From Siphonodentalium dalli (taxonomy: Eukaryota > Mollusca > Scaphopoda > Gadilida > Siphonodentaliidae), in the NCBI GenBank assembly GCA_032622095.1, contig CP136068.1, positions 62,144,025 to 62,208,024 on the forward strand: a stretch of DNA of 64,000 bases, read 5' to 3'. The notes under the pieces are model-generated. The model did not search any database and had not been told where the DNA came from. It saw nothing but the letters and a program-made list of their open reading frames with translations. Position 1 is the stretch's first letter, and each line of letters begins with the position of its first letter. The translations under genes were made by a program, and so were the position numbers. Shown here piece after piece: positions 1-11,555 of this stretch.

Positions 1-1814
1 CTCTTATATGAGTCCCTCATTGTCCACTCTTATATGAGTTCCTCCCAGTCCACTCTTATATGAGTTGTTGCCTGTCCACTATTATATGAGTCCCAGCCTG
101 TCCACTCTTATATGAATTCCTGCATGTCCACTCTTATATGAGTTCTTCCCTGTCCACTGTTATATGAGTTCCTCCCTGTCCACTCTTATTTGAGATCCTC
201 CCTGTCCACTCTTAAATGAGTTCCAGCCTGTCCACTCTTATATGAGTTCCTCCCTGTCCACTCTTATATGAGTTCCTCCCTGTCCACTCTTATGAGTTCC
301 TCCCTGTCCACTCTAATATGAGTTGCTGACTGTCCACTCTTATATGAGTTCCTGCCTGTCCACTCTTATATGAGTTCCTCCCTGTCCACTAGTATATGAG
401 TTGCTGCCTGCCACTAGTATATGAGTTCATCCATGTCCACTCTTATATGAGTTGCTGTCTGCCCACTCTTATATGAGTTCCTCCCTGTCCACTCTTATAT
501 GAGTTGCTGACTGTCCACTCTTATATGAATTCCTGCCTGTCCACTCTTATGAGTTCCAGCCTGTCCACTCTTATATGAGTTCCTCCCTGTCCACTCTTAT
601 ATTAGTTCCTCCCTGTCCACTCTTATATTAGTTCCTCCCTGTCCACTCTTATATTAGTTCCTCCCTGTCCACTCTTATATTAGTTCCTCCCTGTCCACTC
701 TTATATTAGTTCCTCCATGTACACTCATATATTAGTTCCTCCCTGTCCTCTCTTATGAGTTCCTCCCAGTCCACTATTATATGAGTTGCTGCCTGTCCAC
801 TCGTATATGAGTTCCAGCCTGTCCACTCGTATATGAGTTCCAGCCTGTCCACTCTTATATGAGTTCCTGCCTGTCCACTCTTATGAGTTCATCCATGTCC
901 ACTCTTATGAGTTCCTCCCTGTCCACTCTTATGAGTTCCTCCCTGTCCACTCTTATGAGGACCTCCCTGTCCACTCTAATATGAATTCCTGCATGTCCAC
1001 TCTTATATGAGTTCTTCCCTGTCCACTCTTATATGAGTTACTCCCTGTCAACTCTTATGAGTTCCACCCTGTACACTGCTATATGAGTTCCTGCCTGTCC
1101 ACTCTTATATGAGTTCCTGCCTGTCCACTCTTATATGAGTTCCTGCCTGTCCACTCTTATATGGGTTCCTCTCTGTTCACTCTTATATGAGTTCCTCCAT
1201 GTCCACTCTTATATGAGTTCCTCCCTGTCCATTCTTATATGAGTTCCTCCCTGTCCACTCTTATATGAGTTCCTCCCTGTCCACTATTATATGAGTTCCT
1301 CCCTGTCCACTCTTATGAGTTCCTCCCTGTCCACTCTAATATGAGTTCCTCCCTGTCCATCTTATATGAGTTCCTCCCTGTCCACTCTAATATGAGTTCC
1401 TCCCTGTCCACTCTAATATGAGTTCCTGCATGTCCACTCGCATATGAGTTCCTCCCTGTTCACTCTTATATGAGTTCCTGCCTGTCCACTCTTATATGAG
1501 TTCCTCTCTGTCCACTCTTATATGAGTTCCTCCCTGTCCACTCTTATATGAGTTCCTCCCTGTCCACTCTTATATGAGTTCCTTCCTGTCCACTCTTATA
1601 TAAGTTCCTCCCTGTCCACTAGTATATGAGTTGCTGCCTGCCACTAGTATATGAGTTCATCCATGTCCACTCTTATATGAGTTGCTGTCTGTCCACTCTT
1701 ATATGAGTTCCTCCCTGTCCACTCTTATATGAGTTGCTGCATGTCCACTCTTATATGAATTCATCCTTGTCCACTCTTATATCAGTTCCTCCCTGTCCAC
1801 TCTTATATGAGTTC
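1..1814. repeat. Higher-order unit, incomplete at left edge
   Basis: The window opens within a higher-order unit, just after the CTCACAG and CTCATTG monomers: the first bases are the AGTCCCTCATTG monomer, followed by CTCCCAG and TTGTTGCCTG. The order then matches later units: the AATTCCTGCATG, TTCTTCCCTG and TTATTTGAGATCC monomers, the ACTAGT pair at about 391-435, a TTATATTAG run at about 596-735, a 24-bp run at about 880-960, the TATGGG monomer near 1160, the CTCTAATATGAG cluster near 1330-1430, and the ACTAGT pair again near 1620. It ends at the next CTCACAG marker (1815). Confidence 0.8.
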
Positions 1815-2772
1815 CTCACAGTCCACTCTTATATGAGTTCCTCATTGTCCACTCTTATATGAGTCCCTCATTTTCCACTCTTATATGAGTTCATCCCAGT
1901 CCACTCTTATATGAGTTCCTGCCTGTCCACTCTTATATGAGTTCCTGCCTGTCCACTCTTATATGGGTTCCTCCCTGTTCACTCTTATATGAGTTCCTCC
2001 CTGTCCACTCTAATATGAGTTCCTCCCTGTCCACTCTTATATGAGTTCCTCCCTGTCCACTCTTATATGAGTTCCTCTCTGTCCACTCTTATATGAGTTC
2101 CTCCCTGTCCACTCTTATGAGTTCCTCCCTGTCCACTCTAATATGAGTTCCTCCCTGTCCATCTTATATGAGTTCCTCCCTGTCTACTCTAATATGAGTT
2201 CCTCCCTGTCCACTCTAATATGAGTTCCTGCCTGTCCACTCTTATATGAGTTCCTCTCTGTCCACTCTTATATGAGTTCCTCCCTGTCCACTCTTATATG
2301 AGTTCCTCCCTGTCCACTCTTATATGAGTTCCTGCGTGTCCACTCTTATATGAGTTCATGTGTGTCCACTCTTATATGAGTTGCTCCCTGTCCACTCGTA
2401 TATGAGTTGCTCCCTGTCCACTCTTTTATGAGTTGCTCCCTGTCCACTATTTTATGAGTTGATCCCTGTCCACTCTTTTATGAGTTGCTCCCTGTCCACT
2501 CTTATATGAGTTGCTGACTGTCCACTCTTATATGAGTTCCTGCCTGTCCACTCTTATATGAGTTCCTCCCTGTCCACTAGTATATGAGTTGCTGCCTGCC
2601 ACTAGTATATGAGTTCATCCATGTCCACTCTTATATGAGTTGCTGTCTGTCCACTCTTATATGAGTTCCTCCCTGTCCACTCTTATATGAGTTGCTGCAT
2701 GTCCACTCTTATATGAATTCATCCTTGTCCACTCTTATATTAGTTCCTCCCTGTCCACTCTTATATGAGTTC
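1815..2772. repeat. Short higher-order module (958 bp)
   Basis: This segment lies between the CTCACAG markers at 1815 and 2773. It keeps the markers CTCATTG, AGTCCCTCATT and CTCCCAG, then passes directly to TTCCTGCCTG, the TATGGG monomer, the CTCTAATATGAG cluster, the two TGCGTG-type monomers, the CTCTTTTATGAG run and the ACTAGT pair. It lacks the middle of the full unit: the TTATATTAG run and the long run of 24-bp monomers. The same short form recurs near 31, 33, 45, 46 and 60-61 kb, so it is a stable alternative module. Confidence 0.75.
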
Positions 2773-5700
2773 CTCACAGTCCACTCTTATATGAGTTCCT
2801 CATTGTCCACTCTTATATGAGTCCCTCATTGTCCACTCTTATATGAGTTGTTGCCTGTCCACTATTATATGAGTTCCTCCCTGTCCACTCTTATTTGAGA
2901 TCCTCCCTGTCCACTCTTATATGAGTTCCAGCCTGTCCACTCTTATATGAGTTCCTCCCTGTCCACTCTTATATGAGTTCCTCCCTGTCCACTCTGATGA
3001 GTTCCTCCCTGTCCACTCTAATATGAGTTGCTGACTGTCCACTCTTATATGAGTTCCTGCCTGTCCACTCTTATATGAGTTCCTCCCGGTCCACTAGTAT
3101 ATGAGTTGCTGCCTGCCACTAGTATATGAGTTCACCCATGTCCACTCTTATATGAGTTGCTGTCTGTCCACTCTTATATGAGTTCCTCCCTGTCCACTCT
3201 TATATGAGTTGCTGACTGTCCACTCTTATATGAATTCCTGCCTGTCCACTCTTATGAATTCCAGCCTGTCCACTCTTATATGAGTTCCTCCCTGTCCACT
3301 CTTATATTAGTTCCTCCCTGTCCACTCTTATATTAGTTCCTCCCTGTCCACTCTTATATTAGTTCCTCCCTGTCCACTCTTATATGAGTTCCTCCCTGTC
3401 CACTCTTATATTAGTTCCTCCATGTACACTCATATATTAGTTCCTCCCTGTCCTCTCTTATGAGTTCCTCCCTGTCCACTATTATATGAGTTGCTGCCTG
3501 TCCACTCGTATATGAGTTCCAGTCTGTCCGCTCGTATATGAGTTCCAGCCTGTCCACTCTTATATGAGTTCCTGCCTGTCCACTCTTATGAGTTCCTCCA
3601 TGTCCACTCTTATGAGTTCCTCCCTGTCCACTATTATGAGTTCCTCCCTGTCCACTCTTATGAGTTCCTCCCTGTCCACTCTAATATGAGTTCCTCCCTG
3701 TCCATCTTATATGAGTTCCTCCCTGTCCACTCTAATATGAGTTCCTCCCTGTCCACTCTAATATGAGTTCCTGCATGTCCACTCGCATATGAGTTCCTCC
3801 CTGTTCACTCTTATATGAGTTCCTGCCTGTCCACTCTTATATGAGTTCCTCTCTGTCCACTCTTATATGAGTTCCTCCCTGTCCACTCTTATATGAGTTC
3901 CTCCCTGTCCACTCTTATATGAGTTCCTGCGTGTCCACTCTTATATGAGTTCCTGCGTGTCCACTCTTATATGAGTTGCTCCCTGTCCACTCTTATATGA
4001 GTTGCTCCCTGTCCACTCTTTTATGAGTTGCTCCCTGTCCACTCTTTTATGAGTTGCTCCCTGTCCACTCTTTTATGAGTTGCTCACTCTCCACTCTTAT
4101 ATGAGTTGCTGACTGTCCACTCTTATATGAGTTCCTGCCTGTCCACTCTTATATGAGTTCCTCCCTGTCCACGAGTATATGAGTTGCTGCCTGCCACTAG
4201 TATATGAGTTCATCCATGTCCACTCTTATATGAGTTGCTGTCTGTCCACTCTTATATGAGTTCCTCCCTGTCCACTCTTATATGAGTTGCTGCATGTCCA
4301 CTCTTATATGAATTCATCCTTGTCCACTCTTACATTAGTTCCTCCCTGTCCACTCTTATATGAGTTCCTCATTGTCCACTCTGATATGAGTCCCTCATTG
4401 TCCACTCTTATATGAGTTCCTCCCAGTCCACTCTTATATGAGTTGTTGCCTGTCCACTATTATATGAGTTCCTCCCTGTCCACTCTTATTTGAGATCCTC
4501 CCTGTCCACTCTTATATGAGTTCCAGCCTGTCCACTCTTATATGAGTTCCTCCCTGTCCACTCTTATATGAGTTCCTCCCTGTCCACTCTTATGAGTTCC
4601 TCCCTGTCCACTCTAATATGAGTTGCTGACTGTCCACTCTTATATGAGTTCCTGCCTGTCCACTCTGATATGAGTTCCTCCCGGTCCACTAGTATATGAG
4701 TTGCTGCCTGCCACTAGTATATGAGTTCACCCATGTCCACTCTTATATGAGTTGCTGTCTGTCCACTCTTATATGAGTTCCTCCCTGTCCACTCTTATAT
4801 GAGTTGCTGACTGTCCACTCTTATATGAATTCCTGCCTGTCCACTCTTATGAATTCCAGCCTGTCCACTGTTATATGAGTTCCTCCCTGTCCACTCTTAT
4901 ATTAGTTCCTCCCTGTCCACTCTTATATTAGTTCCTCCCTGTCCACTCTTATATTAGTTCCTCCCTGTCCACTCTTATATGAGTTCCTCCCTGTCCACTC
5001 TTATATTAGTTCCTCCATGTACACTCATATATTAGTTCCTCCCTGTCCTCTCTTATGAGTTCCTCCCTGTCCACTATTATATGAGTTGCTGCCTGTCCAC
5101 TCGTATATGAGTTCCAGTCTGTCCGCTCGTATATGAGTTCCAGCCTGTCCACTCTTATATGAGTTCCTGCCTGTCCACTCTTATGAGTTCCTCCATGTCC
5201 ACTCTTATGAGTTCCTCCCTGTCCACTATTCTGAGTTCCTCCCTGTCCACTCTTATGAGTTCCTCCCTGTCCACTCTTATATGAATTCCTGCATGTCCAC
5301 TCTTATATGAGTTCTTCCCTGTCCACTCTTATATGAGTTCCTCCCTGTCAACTCTTATGAGTTCCTCCCTGTACACTGCTATATGAGTTCCTGCCTGTCC
5401 ACTCTTATATGAGTTCCTGCCTGTACACTCTTATATGAGTTCCTGCCTGTCCACATTTATATGGGTTCCTCCCTGTACACTCTTATATGAGTTCCTCCCT
5501 GTCCACTCTTATATGAGTTCCTCCCTGTCCACTCTTATATGAGTTCCTCCCTGTCCACTCTTATATGAGTTCCTCCCTGTCCACTCTTATATGAGTTCCT
5601 CCCTGTCCACTCTTATATGAGTTCCTCCCTGTCCACTCTTATGAGTTCCTCCCTGTCCACTCTAATATGAGTTCCTCCCTGTCCATCTTATATGAGTTCC

Positions 5701-6322
5701 TCCCTGTCCACTCTAATATGAGTTCCTCCCTGTCCACTCTAATATGAGTTCCTGCATGTCCACTCGCATATGAGTTCCTCCCTGTTCACTCTTATATGAG
5801 TTCCTGCCTGTCCACTCTTAGATGAGTTCCTCTCTGTCCACTCTTATATGAGTTCCTCTCTGTCCACTCTTATATGAGTTCATCCCTGTCCACTCTTATA
5901 TGAGTTCCTGCGTGTCCACTCTTATATGAGTTCCTGCGTGTCCACTCTTATATGAGTTGCTCCCTGTCCACTCGTATATGAGTTGCTCCCTGTCCACTCT
6001 TTTATGAGTTGCTCCCTGTCCACTATTTTATGAGTTGCTCCCTGTCCACTCTTTTATGAGTTGCTCCCTGTCCACTCTTATATGAGTTTCTGACTGTCCA
6101 CTCTTATATGAGTTCCTGCCTGTCCACTCTTATATGAGTTCCTCCCTGTCCACTAGTATATGAGTTGCTGCCTGCCACTAGTATATGAGTTCATCCATGT
6201 CCACTCTTATATGAGTTGCTGTCTGTCCACTCTTATATGAGTTCCTCCCTGTCCACTCTTATATGAGTTGCTGCATGTCCACTCTTATATTAGTTCCTCC
6301 CTGTCCACTCTTATATGAGTTC
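2773..6322. repeat. Two higher-order units, one marker monomer lost
   Basis: This stretch contains two copies of the unit carrying the diagnostic monomer TTCACCCATG, at 3131 and 4726 (1,595 bp apart). The second unit should start near 4342, but the CTCACAG monomer is missing there: TTATATGAGTTCC is followed directly by CTCATTG at 4368. Adding the lost 26 bases restores the 1,595-bp spacing. The second unit is then copied 2,682 bp downstream. Both units hold the TTATATTAG run, the CTCGTATATGAG pair and the run of 24-bp monomers. Confidence 0.75.
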
Positions 6323-7023
6323 CTCACAGTCCACTCTTATATGAGTTCCTCATTGTCCACTCTTATATGAGTCCCTCATTGTCCACTCTTATATGAGTTC
6401 CTCCCAGTCCACTCTTATATGAGTTGTTGCCTGTCCACTATTATATGAGTCCCAGCCTGTCCACTCTTATATGAATTCCTGCCTGTCCACTCTTATATGA
6501 GTTCCTCTCTGTCCACTCTTATATGAGTTCCTCCCTGTCCACTCTTATATGAGTTCCTCCCTGTCCACTCTTATATGAGTTCCTGCGTGTCCACTCTTAT
6601 ATGAGTTCCTGCGTGTCCACTCTTATATGAGTTGCTCCCTGTCCACTCTTATATGAGTTGCTCCCTGTCCACTCTTTTATGAGTTGCTCCCTGTCCACTC
6701 TTTTATGAGTTGCTCCCTGTCCACTCTTTTATGAGTTGCTCACTCTCCACTCTTATATGAGTTGCTGACTGTCCACTCTTATATGAGTTCCTGCCTGTCC
6801 ACTCTTATATGAGTTCCTCCCTGTCCACGAGTATATGAGTTGCTGCCTGCCACTAGTATATGAGTTCATCCATGTCCACTCTTATATGAGTTGCTGTCTG
6901 TCCACTCTTATATGAGTTCCTCCCTGTCCACTCTTATATGAGTTGCTGCATGTCCACTCTTATATGAATTCATCCTTGTCCACTCTTACATTAGTTCCTC
7001 CCTGTCCACTCTTATATGAGTTC
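6323..7023. repeat. Very short higher-order module (701 bp)
   Basis: This is the interval between the CTCACAG markers at 6323 and 7024. After AGTCCCAGCCTG and one AATTCCTGCCTG monomer it jumps to the TTCCTCTCTG, TTCCTGCGTG and CTCTTTTATGAG part of the unit near 6500. The large middle portion is therefore deleted. A related 571-bp module is at 9005-9575. Confidence 0.75.
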
Positions 7024-9004
7024 CTCACAGTCCACTCTTATATGAGTTCCTCATTGTCCACTCTGATATGAGTCCCTCATTGTCCACTCTTATATGAGTT
7101 CCTCCCAGTCCACTCTTATATGAGTTGTTGCCTGTCCACTATTATATGAGTTCCTCCCTGTCCACTCTTATTTGAGATCCTCCCTGTCCACTCTTATATG
7201 AGTTCCAGCCTGTCCACTCTTATATGAGTTCCTCCCTGTCCACTCTTATATGAGTTCCTCCCTGTCCACTCTTATGAGTTCCTCCCTGTCCACTCTAATA
7301 TGAGTTGCTGACTGTCCACTCTTATATGAGTTCCTGCCTGTCCACTCTTATATGAGTTCCTCCCGGTCCACTAGTATATGAGTTGCTGCCTGCCACTAGT
7401 ATATGAGTTCACCCATGTCCACTCTTATATGAGGTGCTGTCTGTCCACTCTTATATGAGTTCCTCCCTGTCCACTCTTATATGAGTTGCTGACTGTCCAC
7501 TCTTATATGAATTCCTGCCTGTCCACTCTTATGAATTCCAGCCTGTCCACTCTTATATGAGTTCCTCCCTGTCCACTCTTATATTAGTTCCTCCCTGTCC
7601 ACTCTTATATTAGTTCCTCCCTGTCCACTCTTATATTAGTTCCTCCCTGTCCACTCTTATATGAGTTCCTCCCTGTCCACTCTTATATTAGTTCCTCCAT
7701 GTACACTCATATATTAGTTCCTCCCTGTCCTCTCTTATGAGTTCCTCCCTGTCCACTATTATATGAGTTGCTGCCTGTCCACTCGTATATGAGTTCCAGT
7801 CTGTCCGCTCGTATATGAGTTCCAGCCTGTCCACTCTTATATGAGTTCCTGCCTGTCCACTCTTATGAGTTCCTCCATGTCCACTCTTATGAGTTCCTCC
7901 CTGTCCACTATTATGAGTTCCTCCCTGTCCACTCTTATGAGTTCCTCCCTGTCCACTCTTATATGAATTCCTGCATGTCCACTCTTATATGAGTTCTTCC
8001 CTGTCCACTCTTATATGAGTTCCTCCCTGTCAACTCTTATGAGTTCCTCCCTGTACACTGCTATATGAGTTCCTGCCTGTCCACTCTTATATGAGTTCCT
8101 GCCTGTACACTCTTATATGAGTTCCTGCCTGTCCACCCTTATATGGGTTCCTCCCTGTACACTCTTATATGAGTTCCTCCCTGTCCACTCTTATATGAGT
8201 TCCTCCCTATCCACTCTTATATGAGTTCCTCCCTGTCCACTCTTATATGAGTTCCTCCCTGTCCACTCTTATATGAGTTCCTCCCTGTCCACTCTTATAT
8301 GAGTTCCTCCCTGTCCACTCTTATGAGTTCCTCCCTGTCCACTCTAATATGAGTTCCTCCCTGTCCATCTTATATGAGTTCCTCCCTGTCCACTCTAATA
8401 TGAGTTCCTCCCTGTCCACTCTAATATGAGTTCCTGCATGTCCACTCGCATATGAGTTCCTCCCTGTTCACTCTTATATGAGTTCCTGCCTGTCCACTCT
8501 TAGATGAGTTCCTCTCTGTCCACTCTTATATGAGTTCCTCTCTGTCCACTCTTATATGAGTTCATCCCTGTCCACTCTTATATGAGTTCCTGCGTGTCCA
8601 CTCTTATATGAGTTCCTGCGTGTCCACTCTTATATGAGTTGCTCCCTGTCCACTCGTATATGAGTTGCTCCCTGTCCACTCTTTTATGAGTTGCTCCCTG
8701 TCCACTATTTTATGAGTTGCTCCCTGTCCACTCTTTTATGAGTTGCTCCCTGTCCACTCTTATATGAGTTTCTGACTGTCCACTCTTATATGAGTTCCTG
8801 CCTGTCCACTCTTATATGAGTTCCTCCCTGTCCACTAGTATATGAGTTGCTGCCTGCCACTAGTATATGAGTTCATCCATGTCCACTCTTATATGAGTTG
8901 CTATCTGTCCACTCTTATATGAGTTCCTCCCTGTCCACTCTTATATGAGTTGCTGCATGTCCACTCTTATATTAGTTCCTCCCTGTCCACTCTTATATGA
9001 GTTC
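7024..9004. repeat. Higher-order unit (1,981 bp)
   Basis: A nearly complete unit from the CTCACAG marker at 7024 to that at 9005. It has TTCACCCATG at 7408, the TTATATTAG run (about 7580-7710), the CTCGTATATGAG pair with CTGTCCGCTCG, the 24-bp run, the GTCAACTC and GTACACTGC monomers, the TATGGG monomer, the CTCTAATATGAG cluster, CTCGCATATGAG, and the CTCTTTTATGAG run. It corresponds to the preceding unit at an offset of 2,682 bp and to the unit at 9576 at 2,551-2,552 bp. Confidence 0.82.
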
Positions 9005-9575
9005 CTCACAGTCCACTCTTATATGAGTTCCTCATTGTCCACTCTTATATGAGTCCCTCATTGTCCACTCTTATATGAGTTCCTCCCTGTCCACTCTTAT
9101 ATGAGTTCCTCCCTGTCCACTCTTATATGAGTTCCTGCGTGTCCACTCTTATATGAGTTCCTGCGTGTCCACTCTTATATGAGTTGCTCCCTGTCCACTC
9201 TTATATGAGTTGCTCCCTGTCCACTCTTTTATGAGTTGCTCCCTGTCCACTCTTTTATGAGTTGCTCCCTGTCCACTCTTTTATGAGTTGCTCACTCTCC
9301 ACTCTTATATGAGTTGCTGACTGTCCACTCTTATATGAGTTCCTGCCTGTCCACTCTTATATGAGTTCCTCCCTGTCCACGAGTATATGAGTTGCTGCCT
9401 GCCACTAGTATATGAGTTCATCCATGTCCACTCTTATATGAGTTGCTGTCTGTCCACTCTTATATGAGTTCCTCCCTGTCCACTCTTATATGAGTTGCTG
9501 CATGTCCACTCTTATATGAATTCATCCTTGTCCACTCTTACATTAGTTCCTCCCTGTCCACTCTTATATGAGTTC
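9005..9575. repeat. Very short higher-order module (571 bp)
   Basis: This is the interval between the CTCACAG markers at 9005 and 9576. It goes from AGTCCCTCATTG straight to the TTCCTGCGTG and CTCTTTTATGAG segment, so it is even shorter than the 701-bp module at 6323 (by 130 bp). That difference explains why the two neighbouring block offsets are 2,682 and 2,551-2,552 bp. Confidence 0.75.
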
Positions 9576-11555
9576 CTCACAGTCCACTCTTATATGAGTT
9601 CCTCATTGTCCAGTCTGATATGAGTCCCTCATTGTCCACTCTTATATGAGTTCCTCCCTGTCCACGAGTATATGAGTTGCTGCCTGCCACTAGTATATGA
9701 GTTCATCCATGTCCACTCTTATATGAGTTGCTGTCTGTCCACTCTTATATGAGTTCCAGCCTGTCCACTCTTATATGAGTTCCTCCCTGTCCACTCTTAT
9801 ATGAGTTCCTCCCTGTCCACTCTTATGAGTTCCTCCCTGTCCACTCTAATATGAGTTGCTGACTGTCCACTCTTATATGAGTTCCTGCCTGTCCACTCTT
9901 ATATGAGTTCCTCCCGGTCCACTAGTATATGAGTTGCTGCCTGCCACTAGTATATGAGTTCACCCATGTCCACTCTTATATGAGGTGCTGTCTGTCCACT
10001 CTTATATGAGTTCCTCCCTGTCCACTCTTATATGAGTTGCTGACTGTCCACTCTTATATGAATTCCTGCCTGTCCACTCTTATGAATTCCAGCCTGTCCA
10101 CTCTTATATGAGTTCCTCCCTGTCCACTCTTATATTAGTTCCTCCCTGTCCACTCTTATATTAGTTCCTCCCTGTCCACTCTTATATTAGTTCCTCCCTG
10201 TCCACTCTTATATGAGTTCCTCCCTGTCCACTCTTATATTAGTTCCTCCATGTACACTCATATATTAGTTCCTCCCTGTCCTCTCTTATGAGTTCCTCCC
10301 TGTCCACTATTATATGAGTTGCTGCCTGTCCACTCGTATATGAGTTCCAGTCTGTCCGCTCGTATATGAGTTCCAGCCTGTCCACTCTTATATGAGTTCC
10401 TGCCTGTCCACTCTTATGAGTTCCTCCATGTCCACTCTTATGAGTTCCTCCCTGTCCACTATTATGAGTTCCTCCCTGTCCACTCTTATGAGTTCCTCCC
10501 TGTCCACTCTTATATGAATTCCTGCATGTCCACTCTTATATGAGTTCTTCCCTGTCCACTCTTATATGAGTTCCTCCCTGTCAACTCTTATGAGTTCCTC
10601 CCTGTACACTGCTATATGAGTTCCTGCCTGTCCACTCTTATATGAGTTCCTGCCTGTACACTCTTATATGAGTTCCTGCCTGTCCACCCTTATATGGGTT
10701 CCTCCCTGTCCACTCTTATATGAGTTCCTCCCTGTCCACTCTTATATGAGTTCATCCCTGTCCACTCTTATATGAGTTCCTCCCTGTCCACTCTTATATG
10801 AGTTCCTCCCTGTCCACTCTTATATGAGTTCCTCCCTGTCCACTCTTATATGAGTTCCTCCCTGTCCACTCTTATGAGTTCCTCCCTGTCCACTCTAATA
10901 TGAGTTCCTCCCTGTCCATCTTATATGAGTTCCTCCCTGTCCACTCTAATATGAGTTCCTCCCTGTCCACTCTAATATGAGTTCCTGCATGTCCACTCGC
11001 ATATGAGTTCCTCCCTGTTCACTCTTATATGAGTTCCTGCCTGTCCACTCTTAGATGAGTTCCTCTCTGTCCACTCTTATATGAGTTCCTCTCTGTCCAC
11101 TCTTATATGAGTTCATCCCTGTCCACTCTTATATGAGTTCCTGCGTGTCCACTCTTATATGAGTTCCTGCGTGTCCACTCTTATATGAGTTGCTCCCTGT
11201 CCACTCGTATATGAGTTGCTCCCTGTCCACTCTTTTATGAGTTGCTCCCTGTCCACTATTTTATGAGTTGCTCCCTGTCCACTCTTTTATGAGTTGCTCC
11301 CTGTCCACTCTTATATGAGTTTCTGACTGTCCACTCTTATATGAGTTCCTGCCTGTCCACTCTTATATGAGTTCCTCCCTGTCCACTAGTATATGAGTTG
11401 CTGCCTGCCACTAGTATATGAGTTCATCCATGTCCACTCTTATATGAGTTGCTGTCTGTCCACTCTTATATGAGTTCCTCCCTGTCCACTCTTATATGAG
11501 TTGCTGCATGTCCACTCTTATATTAGTTCCTCCCTGTCCACTCTTATATGAGTTC
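9576..11555. repeat. Higher-order unit (1,980 bp)
   Basis: This is a copy of the unit at 7024-9004. TTCACCCATG is at 9959, 2,551 bp after its counterpart. Near 9660 the early part departs from its template: the CTCCCAG/TTGTTGCCTG stretch is replaced by a second ACTAGT pair preceded by CCACGAGTATATGAG. From about 9750 onward the order matches the earlier unit closely. Confidence 0.8.
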